DNA from: a virus
Strand: one strand, 5' to 3'
IMG/VR virus record: IMGVR_UViG_3300030943_000039
Location: 1 to 46,116 of that record
DNA: 46,116 nt
Positions 25,996 through 33,812 of the stretch are shown here, in pieces. The notes beneath the pieces were generated by a model, which saw nothing but the letters and a program-made list of their open reading frames with translations, did not search any database and had not been told where the DNA came from. Position 1 is the stretch's first letter; every line of letters begins with the position of its first letter. The translations under genes and the position numbers were made by a program.

Positions 25996-28313
25996 TCCCG
26001 CCCCCGCCGTCCCTTGAGTCCCTGCCGTACGGAACGCAGCTCGTAGCAGGCTGCGGCGTGTCAACCGTCATTGCCGACATGGATTTTGAGACGTACTGCG
26101 AGGCCGGGTTTGTCTGGGACCCGACGGGCGGCAAGCTCGAGCTCGGCTCCTGGGGCCTCTTGCACGGCGCGCGATTTAAGGGCCTGTCGACGGTCGGTGC
26201 CGCCGCGTATGCCGAGCACCCAACGTGCGAGGTTCTATGCCTCGCCTACGATCTAAAGGACGGCCGCGGCCGGCGGCATTGGCGCCCAGGTCTGCCGCCG
26301 CCCACCGAGCTATTCGAGCACCTGGCCGCCGGCCGCCTCATTGAGGCGCACAACGCCGCGTTTGAGGCGTGGGTGTGGTCGCGGGTTTGCGTGCCGCGCT
26401 ACGGCTGGCCGCCGCTCCAGCTTGGGCAGGTGCGTGACAGCATGGCAAAGGCCCGCGCCCACGCACTCCCGGGCGCGCTGGGGGACTTGTCATCCGTCTT
26501 GGACCTCGAGCACGGTAAGGACCGGGCGGGCTCTGCGTTGCTCGGGGTCTTTAGCGTTCCGCGCAATCCAACCAAGACCGACCCGCGCCGTCGCATCACG
26601 CCCGCGGAAGACCCTGACCGCGCCGCGCGGCTCTACGCCTACAATGACCGCGACATTGTGGCCGAAGCCGAAGCGTCGTCACGCTGCCCCGATCTTAGCC
26701 CGACCGAGCTGGCCTATTGGCAAGACGATTGGGAAATTAACATGCGCGGCGTTGCGGTCGACCATGAGGGCGTCGCCGCGTGCGTTGCGATTATTGAGCA
26801 AGCCTACGAGCGATATAACGCGGAGCTGCGGCAGGTGACCGGCGGCGCCATTGAGCAAGCGTCCCAAGTCGAACGGCTCAAGGGCTGGTTGCACGGTCGC
26901 GGCGTCCACACCGACCCACTGGACGAAGAGGGATTGGACGAAGTCCTAAAGCTCCCCGGGCTCCCCGGCGACTGCCGCCGCGCCCTGGAAATACGCCAGC
27001 TTATCGGAAGCGCCGCGGTCAAAAAGCTCTACGCGCTCGCCAACCAAATGACGGCCGCGGGCCGCGTTCACGACCTTTTTAGCTACCATTCGGCCCGCAC
27101 GGGGCGGGCCGCCGGCAACGGCCCCCAGCCGCAAAACCTGCCCAACAGCGGCCCGGCGGTTTACCAGTGCCACGCTTGCGGCCATTGGTTCGGCGCGGGC
27201 GACCCGAACGATTGCGAGCCGCATTGCCCATGGTGCGGTCAGCTCGTTCCCCTCGACCGATTAAAGCCTCTGGAATGGAGCGCCGACGCCGCCATGGACG
27301 CACTGACGATCATCGCCATGCGGTTGCTGCCGTTGGTTGAAATGTACTTCGGTAACGCAGTCGCGGCCGTCTCGGGGTGCTTACGCGCCCTTTTCGTGGC
27401 CGCCCTCGGGCACGACCTAATTTGCAGCGACTACAACGCGATTGAAGCGGTCGTACTGGCCGCGCTGGCCGGTTGCCAATGGCGGCTAGACGTGTTTGCC
27501 ACGCACGGCAAGATTTACGAGGCCAGCGCGTCGGCAATTTCCGGCATTCCGCTTGCGGATTTTCTAGCCTACCGCAAAGAGCACGGCGCGCACCATCCGC
27601 TGCGTAAGAAGCTCGGCAAGGTGGCGGAATTGGCGTCGGGTTATCAGGGTTGGATAGGCGCCTGGAAAAACTTTGGCGCCGATGAGTACTTTACCGATGA
27701 TGAAATTAAGTCCCATATTTTAGCGTGGCGCGCGGCGTCGCCCGAGATTGTCGAATTTTGGGGCGGCCAGCACCGCGGCAAGCCGTGGCAAGCGGGCTAT
27801 CGGGCGGAGTACTTCGGTGTGGAAGGCGCGGCAATTCAAGCCGTATTACGCCCGGGCGAGACGTTCGCCTATCGCGATGTTGCCTACTTTATGCGTGGCG
27901 ACGCGCTCTATTGTCGCCTGCCGTCCGGCCGGCTGCTCACGTACCACCACCCGCGCCTAACCGTCAGCTCGCGCGCGGAGGATGAATACGCGCTGTCCTT
28001 TGAGGGTTGGAACACCAACCCCAAAATGGGACCGATCGGCTGGCAAACCATGTGGACCTACGGCGGCAAGCTGACGGAAAATATCGTGCAGGCTGTCGCG
28101 CGGGACATTCTGTACGACGCCAAGCTGCGGCTACGCAACGCGGGATACCGAGTCGTCCTGCACGTCCATGACGAGGTCGTGTGCGAGCAACCCGAGGGCT
28201 GGGGATCGGTAGAAGAGGTTGAACGGCTTATGATGGTGCGCCCATCGTGGGCGTCGACGTGGCCCATAAAAGCGTCGGGCGGTTGGCGCGGCAAGCGATA
28301 CCGGAAGGACTAA
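25992..28313 (+). CDS. polA: Family A DNA polymerase
   Basis: 773 residues from GTG 25992. The 3'-5' exonuclease-like part has DMDFETY (DxE at 31-33), LIEAHNAAFEAWVW and YNDRDIVAEAE. The polymerase domain has motif A CSDYNAIEAVV (about 478-488), motif B KLGKVAELASGYQGW and motif C HVHDEV (about 724-729). A four-Cys zinc ribbon (YQCHACGHWF ... HCPWCGQL) is inserted before motif A. In motif B the usual Phe/Tyr-Gly context is replaced by Leu-Ala-Ser-Gly-Tyr-Gln. It should be the replicative polymerase of the phage. Confidence 0.92.
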   Translation: MIPPPPSLESLPYGTQLVAGCGVSTVIADMDFETYCEAGFVWDPTGGKLELGSWGLLHGARFKGLSTVGAAAYAEHPTCEVLCLAYDLKDGRGRRHWRPGLPPPTELFEHLAAGRLIEAHNAAFEAWVWSRVCVPRYGWPPLQLGQVRDSMAKARAHALPGALGDLSSVLDLEHGKDRAGSALLGVFSVPRNPTKTDPRRRITPAEDPDRAARLYAYNDRDIVAEAEASSRCPDLSPTELAYWQDDWEINMRGVAVDHEGVAACVAIIEQAYERYNAELRQVTGGAIEQASQVERLKGWLHGRGVHTDPLDEEGLDEVLKLPGLPGDCRRALEIRQLIGSAAVKKLYALANQMTAAGRVHDLFSYHSARTGRAAGNGPQPQNLPNSGPAVYQCHACGHWFGAGDPNDCEPHCPWCGQLVPLDRLKPLEWSADAAMDALTIIAMRLLPLVEMYFGNAVAAVSGCLRALFVAALGHDLICSDYNAIEAVVLAALAGCQWRLDVFATHGKIYEASASAISGIPLADFLAYRKEHGAHHPLRKKLGKVAELASGYQGWIGAWKNFGADEYFTDDEIKSHILAWRAASPEIVEFWGGQHRGKPWQAGYRAEYFGVEGAAIQAVLRPGETFAYRDVAYFMRGDALYCRLPSGRLLTYHHPRLTVSSRAEDEYALSFEGWNTNPKMGPIGWQTMWTYGGKLTENIVQAVARDILYDAKLRLRNAGYRVVLHVHDEVVCEQPEGWGSVEEVERLMMVRPSWASTWPIKASGGWRGKRYRKD

Positions 28314-28322
28314 AAGTAACTA

Positions 28323-28338
28323 TTGACACTTAGGTCAG
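28323..28338. promoter_or_regulatory. TTGAC-N6-GTCAG operator-like palindrome / promoter
   Basis: Spacer ACTTAG, with one mismatch in the right arm. TTGACA-N16-TAGAGT (28323-28350) reads as a rightward promoter 28 bases before ATG 28378. Confidence 0.55.
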
Positions 28339-28377
28339 TAGGCGTAGAGTGCCGTCATCAAACGAGGACGCCACGCT

Positions 28378-28539
28378 ATGAGGTTTACTTCTCGGGAACT
28401 GGTAACACTGGAAGAGGCCCTGCGCGACATGGTGCAGACATCCGAAGTGCAGAAACTGCTAGCACGGGTTTTGCGCGAAAAGCCTCGCAAGCTGATGAGC
28501 GTAATCCCCAATCGTACCCCACGGGTCGCCACGCCATGA
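28378..28539 (+). CDS. Small basic phage protein (53 aa)
   Basis: 53 residues from ATG 28378, with GAGG about 11 bases upstream. The helical N-terminus (LVTLEEALRDMVQTSEVQKL) is followed by a basic tail. It is ATGA-coupled to the SLOG-type gene. It lies right behind an operator/promoter, so it may be expressed separately from the polymerase operon. No family recognised. Confidence 0.65.
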   Translation: MRFTSRELVTLEEALRDMVQTSEVQKLLARVLREKPRKLMSVIPNRTPRVATP

Positions 28540-28952
28540 CTGACATCGGATTTACCGGAACGCAAAACGGCATGACGTGGGGGCAGCGCTCCCGGCTTGC
28601 GGATAAGCTGTCGCACTACGCGATCGGCACGCGGTTCCATCACGGGTGTTGCATCGGTGCGGACGCGGGCGCGCACATTATCGCCCGCGGATACCGCTAC
28701 TACATCATCCTGCACCCGCCTCTAAACCCCGCAAAGCGTGCGTATTGTAATGGCGCGGACGAAGAGCGGGAGCCCCTGGAATATCTCGCCCGCAACCACG
28801 CCATCGTAAACGAGTGCGGCCTACTCATTGCGGCCCCAAAATCCCCGGTCGAAGAGCTGCGGTCGGGAACGTGGGCGACGGTGCGTTACGCTCGGAAGCG
28901 GGGCGTTCCCATATGGTTCGTCCTCCCCGACGGGACGGCACGGGCCGGGTAA
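28536..28952 (+). CDS. SLOG-fold (Rossmann-like) nucleotide-binding protein
   Basis: 138 residues from ATG 28536. GFTGTQNGMTWGQRSRL, then FHHGCCIGADAGAHIIA, LHPPLNPAKRAY, LARNHAIVNECGLLIAAP and TWATVRYARKRGVPIWFVLPDG follow the pattern of small phage/bacterial SLOG (DUF2493/YspA-like) proteins, which bind nucleotides or nucleotide-like ligands. SLOG domains occur in signalling and defence contexts, so a nucleotide-sensing or counter-defence role is possible but not shown. Last plus-strand gene before the terminator. Confidence 0.78.
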   Translation: MTDIGFTGTQNGMTWGQRSRLADKLSHYAIGTRFHHGCCIGADAGAHIIARGYRYYIILHPPLNPAKRAYCNGADEEREPLEYLARNHAIVNECGLLIAAPKSPVEELRSGTWATVRYARKRGVPIWFVLPDGTARAG

Positions 28953-28958
28953 AAACAA

Positions 28959-28989
28959 AAGCCCCCAGCGAGCTAGTCACCGGGGGCTT
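28959..28989. terminator. Rho-independent terminator between converging operons
   Basis: AAGCCCCC (28959-28966) pairs with GGGGGCTT (28982-28989) around a 15-base loop. On the minus strand it is followed by TTGTTTTT, so it is strongest for the late leftward transcript. In the plus direction the T-tract is poor, but the hairpin may slow early transcripts. Confidence 0.75.
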
Positions 28990-29036
28990 AAGGGTCTTGG
29001 GGTGTTCCGGGGGGTGGAACGTAGGTACTTTACCCC

Positions 29037-29294
29037 CTACCGGGCCGCTCGGCAAGAGGCCCGCAGCGCCCCATAGTCCTTGACCGCGCCGACGATCACC
29101 TGCCAGCCCGTGGGCTTGACCCGTGCCAACTCTGTGACCGCCGCCGCAAGGTCGGCCTGTTGTGCCGCGTTATACTCGACATACGCCGCGCACGGGGCTG
29201 GGCCGGGCGCCGCAGCTGGCGGCGTCGTGCTGGGGAAAGATACGCAGCCCCCGAGCACGAACGCCGCCAGCACGCACGCGCCGCCCACACGCAT
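29037..29294 (-). CDS. Small lipoprotein, possible outer-membrane spanin
   Basis: 85 residues. The N-terminus MRVGGACVLAAFVLGGC is a lipoprotein signal with lipobox LGGC (Cys17). A Pro/Ala-rich stretch follows, then a helical C-terminus (AAQQADLAAAVTELARV). The place at the end of the lysis cassette and the Pro-rich mature start resemble o-spanins (Rz1-type), though it is not embedded in an Rz gene. It overlaps the holin-like gene by one base (TAATG). Lysis role is inferred. Confidence 0.6.
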   Translation of the reverse strand: MRVGGACVLAAFVLGGCVSFPSTTPPAAAPGPAPCAAYVEYNAAQQADLAAAVTELARVKPTGWQVIVGAVKDYGALRASCRAAR

Positions 29295-29569
29295 TAGAAC
29301 TGCCCCGCTTTGGCCGCGGTGACGATATCGGCCGCATCGGCAGGCGTCCCCGCTGCGGCGGCCTGCACTGCCGTTGTAAGCGTTTCATGCGAGACGGTGG
29401 TCGCCGCGGCATGCTTCTTTTGCCAAACCCCCCAAGCAACCGAGACGACGGCGGCCAGCGCCCCGGCCACGACCCCGAGTTGGTCACCGCTAAGAAGGCC
29501 GCCCGCGCCAACCATGGCGAGGATAGACCGAATAAGGCCACCGACAATTGCTTGGTTTTCCGGGCTCAT
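29294..29569 (-). CDS. Holin-like membrane protein
   Basis: 91 residues with two hydrophobic helices: IVGGLIRSILAMVGAGGLL (about 8-26) and GVVAGALAAVVSVAWGVW (about 32-49). They are followed by a Lys pair and a soluble Ala/Thr-rich tail. The size, topology and position downstream of the endolysin fit a class II holin. The long soluble C-terminus is slightly unusual. It would form the inner-membrane lesion that releases endolysin. Confidence 0.65.
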   Translation of the reverse strand: MSPENQAIVGGLIRSILAMVGAGGLLSGDQLGVVAGALAAVVSVAWGVWQKKHAAATTVSHETLTTAVQAAAAGTPADAADIVTAAKAGQF

Positions 29570-29575
29570 GGCTGG

Positions 29576-29920
29576 TTATTCCTTGAGAGCATTGCCGGCA
29601 ATGACCTTGAGGGTATTGACGGCCGCCTCGGTCAAGAGGTTGACGAACGCGCCAAAGCCGTCCGCCATGATATCGTGGCCGACGCCTTCAAGGTGTTGTG
29701 TGAGGTCGCCCACGACTTGGCTGCGCTTTTCGGCGCCGCTGAGTAGGTCGGGGTTGTTGGCCGCGGCCTGGACAAAGCCGAGCGCGACGGGGAGATACTT
29801 TTTCACGAGCGCGTCGAAATCGACGGCGGCGTGTTCGGCAGCAGCGGTAATGACGATTCCGAGGCCCGACAGAATGCCGGACACCACTTCGTTAAGGTAG
29901 GCCAAAATCCGTTTGAACAT
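29576..29920 (-). CDS. Lysis-cassette protein of unknown function (114 aa)
   Basis: 114 residues from ATG 29920, chosen for AAGGA 9 bases upstream. The N-terminal amphipathic/hydrophobic part (LAYLNEVVSGILSGLGIVI) may touch the membrane. The remainder is helical with LTEAAVNTLKVIAGNAL at the end. It lies between the XhlA-like and holin-like genes. No family recognised; a lysis or superinfection role is possible from position only. Confidence 0.6.
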   Translation of the reverse strand: MFKRILAYLNEVVSGILSGLGIVITAAAEHAAVDFDALVKKYLPVALGFVQAAANNPDLLSGAEKRSQVVGDLTQHLEGVGHDIMADGFGAFVNLLTEAAVNTLKVIAGNALKE

Positions 29921-29967
29921 TGGGCGTAGTCCTTTTAGAGAGCGGCCAGCATACCCCCGTCCGGCGG

Positions 29968-30263
29968 CTACTTCAAATGCAGAAGAAACGACGCCACGAT
30001 AGCTCCCGCCCCGCCGACCATGGCCGATAACCCGTTGCGCACCGCGCCGGCCCACCGGTCCTTGCGGGAATCAATGGCTTTTTCAGTCGCTTGGTCGGTC
30101 GCAGTTTTTTTTGGAGCAATTCGGTTAACTCTTCAAACCGACGGGAATTTGTAGCCTCGAATGAATCAAAGCGTTTATTGAGATGGTCCAGGCTGGCGAC
30201 AATCCCCGTCACCCGCCCCTCTATCCGCCCGAGGTCGCGCTGCGTATCTCCCTCAGTGCCCAT
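29968..30263 (-). CDS. XhlA-like coiled-coil/membrane protein requiring a -1 frameshift
   Basis: In the zero frame (30263 to 29973, 96 residues) a good coiled-coil N-terminus (RVTGIVASLDHLNKRFDSFE, RRFEELTELLQKK) runs into Arg/Pro-rich nonsense after a run of eight A on the minus strand (30112-30105). In the -1 frame after A_AAA_AAA the protein continues with TATDQATEKAIDSRKDRWAG and a membrane helix (LSAMVGGAGAIVASFLHLK), ending at 29968. Coiled coil plus C-terminal helix is the XhlA (haemolysin-type, lysis cassette) layout. Either programmed -1 slippage or a miscounted homopolymer explains this. It overlaps the endolysin end by 11 bases. Confidence 0.7.
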
Positions 30264-30825
30264 CGTCGCTCCAGTGTGGCGGGTCGGAGGTTAATTTTAC
30301 AACACCATACCCGGCGCCAACCGCGACTAAAAGGGGGTGCGCGCCTCGCCCGGGACCGGTAAGCCCAATTGTCGCACCATCGGCTTTCTGCACCCACACC
30401 TTGCCGGTCCAAGCCAGAGACATGTCAATCGCCCGCCCCTGAATGTGGCGGCTCGTAAGCGACGGGGGGAACACGATCATGTAGGCGCCGCACATGGCCC
30501 GCGCCGCGCGCACCGCGGCCTTGAGGTCACTGCCATGCGTCCAATCAATCCCGAGCGCTGCGGCGCTGGCGTCTTGCATTGTGGCCGGGTCGGCCTGCAC
30601 CCACGGCCCCACTTTGCTTCGGTATCCAGCAATCACGGCTGCGTGGTGCATGAGGTACGCGCGCTCTATTGGCCGCACGGTCGTTTGGATGGTGACGCAA
30701 ATTCCGGCAGCGTAGAGCGCGGCAAGAAACCGTTGCACGCTGCCGCGGAACGGCTCGGCAAGGTCCGCCACGTTGCGGCTTGTCGGAAACCGCGCGCACC
30801 AATCGGGGCCGGAGGGCGTGAGCAT
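30253..30825 (-). CDS. Endolysin, M15/VanY-like peptidase
   Basis: 190 residues from ATG 30825, which overlaps the tail fibre stop (TGATG). Zinc-peptidase motifs of the M15 type are visible: SRHIQGRAIDMSL (Ser-x-His ... Asp) near residue 137 and DPPHWSDDGH at the C-terminus. VRPIERAYLMHHAAVIAG upstream is typical of phage L-alanyl-D-glutamate or D-Ala-D-Ala peptidases. It should cut peptidoglycan cross-bridges or stem peptides at lysis. There is no signal peptide, so it needs the holin. Confidence 0.8.
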   Translation of the reverse strand: MLTPSGPDWCARFPTSRNVADLAEPFRGSVQRFLAALYAAGICVTIQTTVRPIERAYLMHHAAVIAGYRSKVGPWVQADPATMQDASAAALGIDWTHGSDLKAAVRAARAMCGAYMIVFPPSLTSRHIQGRAIDMSLAWTGKVWVQKADGATIGLTGPGRGAHPLLVAVGAGYGVVKLTSDPPHWSDDGH

Positions 30826-31676
30826 CACCAACCCACCCCGAAAACCCACGCACGAGTCTGCACGGTGTAATCCCCCGCATACCGTTGCCGCTGCACGTAC
30901 ACCCCCGCCGCGGCCTTTCCGTACCATTGGTAGGTTTGGTCAATTTGGGTACTTTGGGCCGCAATCTCGGTTGACACCATGGCGGCAAGGCACGCATTCG
31001 GAAAGGCCAACGCCCACGGGATAAAATGATAGGGTTCGGAATTGTCCGCGGGGTCCCAGGGGCCAACGGCCCATTTAACGTAGAAAGTACGCGCGACGCC
31101 ACCCACAACGACCGGAATCGCAACAGACCCCGCGTCCCCAAAGACCGCAACAAAAGCCGATAGTGGCGCGCGTAAAAGGTCCGCCGCAGCCCGCGCCGCG
31201 GCTTCGTCACCAAGCGCCCCGGCTAAGTCCCCCTCCGCGCCTTCCGCCCGTGCAATCTCCGCGGCGAGTGCCGCGCTACTCGCGTTGTTGGATTGAAACA
31301 CAATCCACTTTGTCGCGTCGGTCCCCGGCGTCGCGGTATTGGCGGGGATGAGAGATTGCCACACCTGCCCGTCGGTGTAGAGCACGAGGGCCTTGGCCGC
31401 GTAGGCGAAGGGCGCGCCGCCGTTGTCGGCCGCGCTAATCCATTGCGGTGCAAAAAATTCCTGTAACGCCCGCACCGAGTCGGTCACGGCGTGCAGAATG
31501 CCGTTGTGGTCGGGGCGTAGAATATCCTTTGCGCTCGGGTCCGTCGCCGGGTCCAATTGGTAGTCGACGCCGAAGCCGCTTTCGTAGCTTACCGAGCCGT
31601 CAACGGGAGCCGCGTTGGGCACCGCGTTTTTGTCGCCTGAGGCCGCAAAGGGGGTCTTAAAGTACTTGGTATCCAT
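30825..31676 (-). CDS. Tail fibre protein
   Basis: 283 residues. The N-terminal baseplate-attachment-like part has FKTPFAASGDKNAVPNAAPVDG and YESGFGVDYQLDPATDP, both common in phage tail fibres next to DUF2612 genes. The middle contains an Ala-rich coiled coil (AALAAEIARAEGAEGDLAGA). The C-terminal ~90 residues, ending VQTRAWVFGVGW, resemble the gp53-like beta-sandwich fibre tip. It follows the last baseplate gene and precedes lysis genes, as usual for a receptor-binding fibre. Confidence 0.8.
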   Translation of the reverse strand: MDTKYFKTPFAASGDKNAVPNAAPVDGSVSYESGFGVDYQLDPATDPSAKDILRPDHNGILHAVTDSVRALQEFFAPQWISAADNGGAPFAYAAKALVLYTDGQVWQSLIPANTATPGTDATKWIVFQSNNASSAALAAEIARAEGAEGDLAGALGDEAAARAAADLLRAPLSAFVAVFGDAGSVAIPVVVGGVARTFYVKWAVGPWDPADNSEPYHFIPWALAFPNACLAAMVSTEIAAQSTQIDQTYQWYGKAAAGVYVQRQRYAGDYTVQTRAWVFGVGW

Positions 31677-31679
31677 GGC

Positions 31680-32270
31680 CTAAACCTCACTGACGATCGT
31701 GACGGACGTTGCGGCGGAATGCGGCAGCAAATCATAGAACGAAAAAATGAGCCGTAGCGCGCTGGGGATGACAAAGCCAAAAACGAAAGTCACTGACATA
31801 TCGTGATTGTCGATCACGTATGCCGGGCCGTAGTCCTTAAAGAGGTACTTTAAGAATCGGTTGGTCTGTGGCACCGTGCAGCGCGCGAAGAGTTGGAAGT
31901 ACCGCAGCCGCAGTACGAGGCGTTTTTGCTCTAGAGTCAACGGCAAGAGAGCTTGCGCGCCGATGCCAAAATTGGAACCGTGGAAATTTGCCCGATACGG
32001 GGAAAAGCCAAAGGTCACTTTGTCCGGCGCGGGGTCCTGGACGATTGAGATTGGAATGCCGAGGATGATCGCCCACACTGCGCAGCCGAAGTCGTTGGCC
32101 GTGCGCAAGTCAAAAACGTCCCGCACCCAATCATTCCAAAAGCCTGTAAAATTGGCGTCATACCACGCCTGCTTAGCCTCAAGCAGCGCCTGCAAATTGG
32201 GCGCGCTGTTGTGGCGCCACAAGAGTGCTTGCAGGAGGTTAACCGAAAAATCTATGGGCTGATTTTTCAC
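31680..32270 (-). CDS. DUF2612 baseplate protein
   Basis: 196 residues. FNDWVRDVFDL-like sequence, NDFGCAVWAIILGIP, FGFSPYRANFHGSNFG and LEQKRLVLRLRYFQLFARCT match the DUF2612 pattern, a P2 gpI-like component of contractile-tail baseplates linking J-type wedge protein to fibres. Its start overlaps the baseplate J-like stop by ATGA. Confidence 0.85.
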   Translation of the reverse strand: MKNQPIDFSVNLLQALLWRHNSAPNLQALLEAKQAWYDANFTGFWNDWVRDVFDLRTANDFGCAVWAIILGIPISIVQDPAPDKVTFGFSPYRANFHGSNFGIGAQALLPLTLEQKRLVLRLRYFQLFARCTVPQTNRFLKYLFKDYGPAYVIDNHDMSVTFVFGFVIPSALRLIFSFYDLLPHSAATSVTIVSEV

Positions 32271-33472
32271 GTCACCAAATCCACCGTTATGTGCGCCGCG
32301 GCGATAGACGCTTGTTCATTGAGTGCAAGGGCGATCTCAACGGCCACCCAAGCAACGTCCGTAACCTTTTTAACCTCTAATTTTTTCACGTAGAGGCCCG
32401 AGACTTGACCCGTGATCGCCCCGGAAATTTCAAAGGGCGACACGCTTAGCCCGACCTTAAAGCCATCCATCCCAGAGATGCCGCCCGCGGCGTAAAGCAA
32501 CACCGCATTTTTAACCGCAAGGGTCGGGTCGGTTGAGGACGTGGAGGACTTGACCGTCGCGCGCACCTGCATAGGAACGTCGTCGGGCCGATCAAAGGAC
32601 ACCGTGTAGCTCTGCCCGCTGGCGGGCTCCACAATCGTCACGTCCGTTGCGCCATTCCAGGCCGCGCCGTCGCTCTTATTTTCAAGCAACGCAGCGGCCA
32701 CGTCGGCGTCGGTCCCGCCGTCGACGCACGCCCAAACCGACTTAGGCGCGAGGGTTATGCCGTCAATAATTTGCTCGGTCGGCGCTTGGTTGGTGCGGTA
32801 TTGCAGCGACCGCACGCCCGGCACGGCGCGCACGCCGGACATGACCGCGGCGTCGCTAGACGTGCCCTGTAGCCCGAGCGTTTCAGCCCGCAAGGTGCGC
32901 AGCGCTTCGTCGGATAGCTCATCCGTCCCCAGCGTGGCCGCCGTCGGGTTGTCGATCGTTTCCCAGCCTAAGACCGGCGTGACGATCGTGGTCAGTGCGT
33001 GCGCTGCGCACGGGACCGCGCCAATTTCAACCGCCTGGAAGTCGACAACCGCAAGGCCGCTATCGTCCAGGGTCACATCGGCAACACTCTGGAAAAGTGC
33101 ACCCCCGGCGCTGGCCTGCGACCCGGTGGGGATGATACGAGTTGCCACGCCGGCAAGCTGCACGCCGGGCACGACGCTATGGGTGCCCGCCTCGGGCTCA
33201 AGGCCCGTCAGCGCGCAAAGTGCCAAAAGGAACACGCCGCCCGATTCGTTCGGGTTGATTTGGTTGGCCACAACGGCGTTGTTTGTCACCATCTTTTCGC
33301 GGGCGAGAGTTTCCGAAACCATCTGCGCACCTTGGGGCGTCTCAGGGTTGTCAGAGAGGTCGTCGCCCCCGAGGCCCGGCAAAGCGCGCCATTCAGCCAC
33401 AACGTCGCTCTTAATCGTGGCCGTGTCCGGCACAATGACGCCCGAGGTCGTGACGTACCCGTAATCAGCCAT
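32267..33472 (-). CDS. Baseplate J-like (gp47/J) wedge protein
   Basis: 401 residues from ATG 33472; longer readings to 33676 are Arg-rich shadow. It starts with DYGYVTTSGVIVPDTATIKS, a typical baseplate J N-terminus. It continues with NPNESGGVFLLALCALTGLE and a central domain (LGTDELSDEALRTLRAETLG, AVMSGVRAVPGVRSLQ), then beta-rich C-terminal domains. It forms the peripheral wedge of the baseplate. It overlaps the gp25-like gene by 8 bases. Confidence 0.9.
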   Translation of the reverse strand: MADYGYVTTSGVIVPDTATIKSDVVAEWRALPGLGGDDLSDNPETPQGAQMVSETLAREKMVTNNAVVANQINPNESGGVFLLALCALTGLEPEAGTHSVVPGVQLAGVATRIIPTGSQASAGGALFQSVADVTLDDSGLAVVDFQAVEIGAVPCAAHALTTIVTPVLGWETIDNPTAATLGTDELSDEALRTLRAETLGLQGTSSDAAVMSGVRAVPGVRSLQYRTNQAPTEQIIDGITLAPKSVWACVDGGTDADVAAALLENKSDGAAWNGATDVTIVEPASGQSYTVSFDRPDDVPMQVRATVKSSTSSTDPTLAVKNAVLLYAAGGISGMDGFKVGLSVSPFEISGAITGQVSGLYVKKLEVKKVTDVAWVAVEIALALNEQASIAAAHITVDLVT

Positions 33473-33812
33473 CGATCGTACCCGTCCCGTAAATCGTCTC
33501 AATTTCCGCGGTGTAGTGCATAACGTGCGCCGCCCGGGTAATCGTGAAGCTTTTGACCGATACGACGCCCGCAATCGTCGCCAATAGCGCGCGGGCGGTC
33601 GCTTCAAATTGCGCCGGTAACCAGGCGCTCCACACCGTCGCGTCGGTCGGTACCCCGCGCGTGAGGTCAAGCACACACTCCCCGAATTGCGTTTGCATCG
33701 ATGCCCGGCAAAGCGTGAGCACGGCCATAAGCCCGGTCACTACGGCAAGGTTGCCCGAACGATCCAGGTAGAGATCATTGTTGCGCGTTTCGCCAAGGGT
33801 TGTCACGGTCAT
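33465..33812 (-). CDS. Baseplate wedge protein (gp25/W-like)
   Basis: 115 residues with DLYLDRSGNLAVVTGLMAVL and CVLDLTRGVPTDATVWS, characteristic of short gp25/GpW-like (DUF2634-related) wedge proteins. The C-terminus ends in a beta pair (YTAEIETIYGTG). ATGA-coupled to the spike gene. It probably bridges sheath and baseplate. Confidence 0.8.
   Translation of the reverse strand: MTVTTLGETRNNDLYLDRSGNLAVVTGLMAVLTLCRASMQTQFGECVLDLTRGVPTDATVWSAWLPAQFEATARALLATIAGVVSVKSFTITRAAHVMHYTAEIETIYGTGTIDG

Noticed and set aside
28378-28939. SLOG protein as part of a complete bacterial defence operon
   Set aside because: No effector (TM pore, nuclease or TIR) is adjacent; single SLOG proteins are common in phages.
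30545-31213. 222-codon minus-strand frame overlapping endolysin and tail fibre genes
   Set aside because: Arg/Pro-rich shadow; both overlapped genes have recognisable motifs in their own frames.
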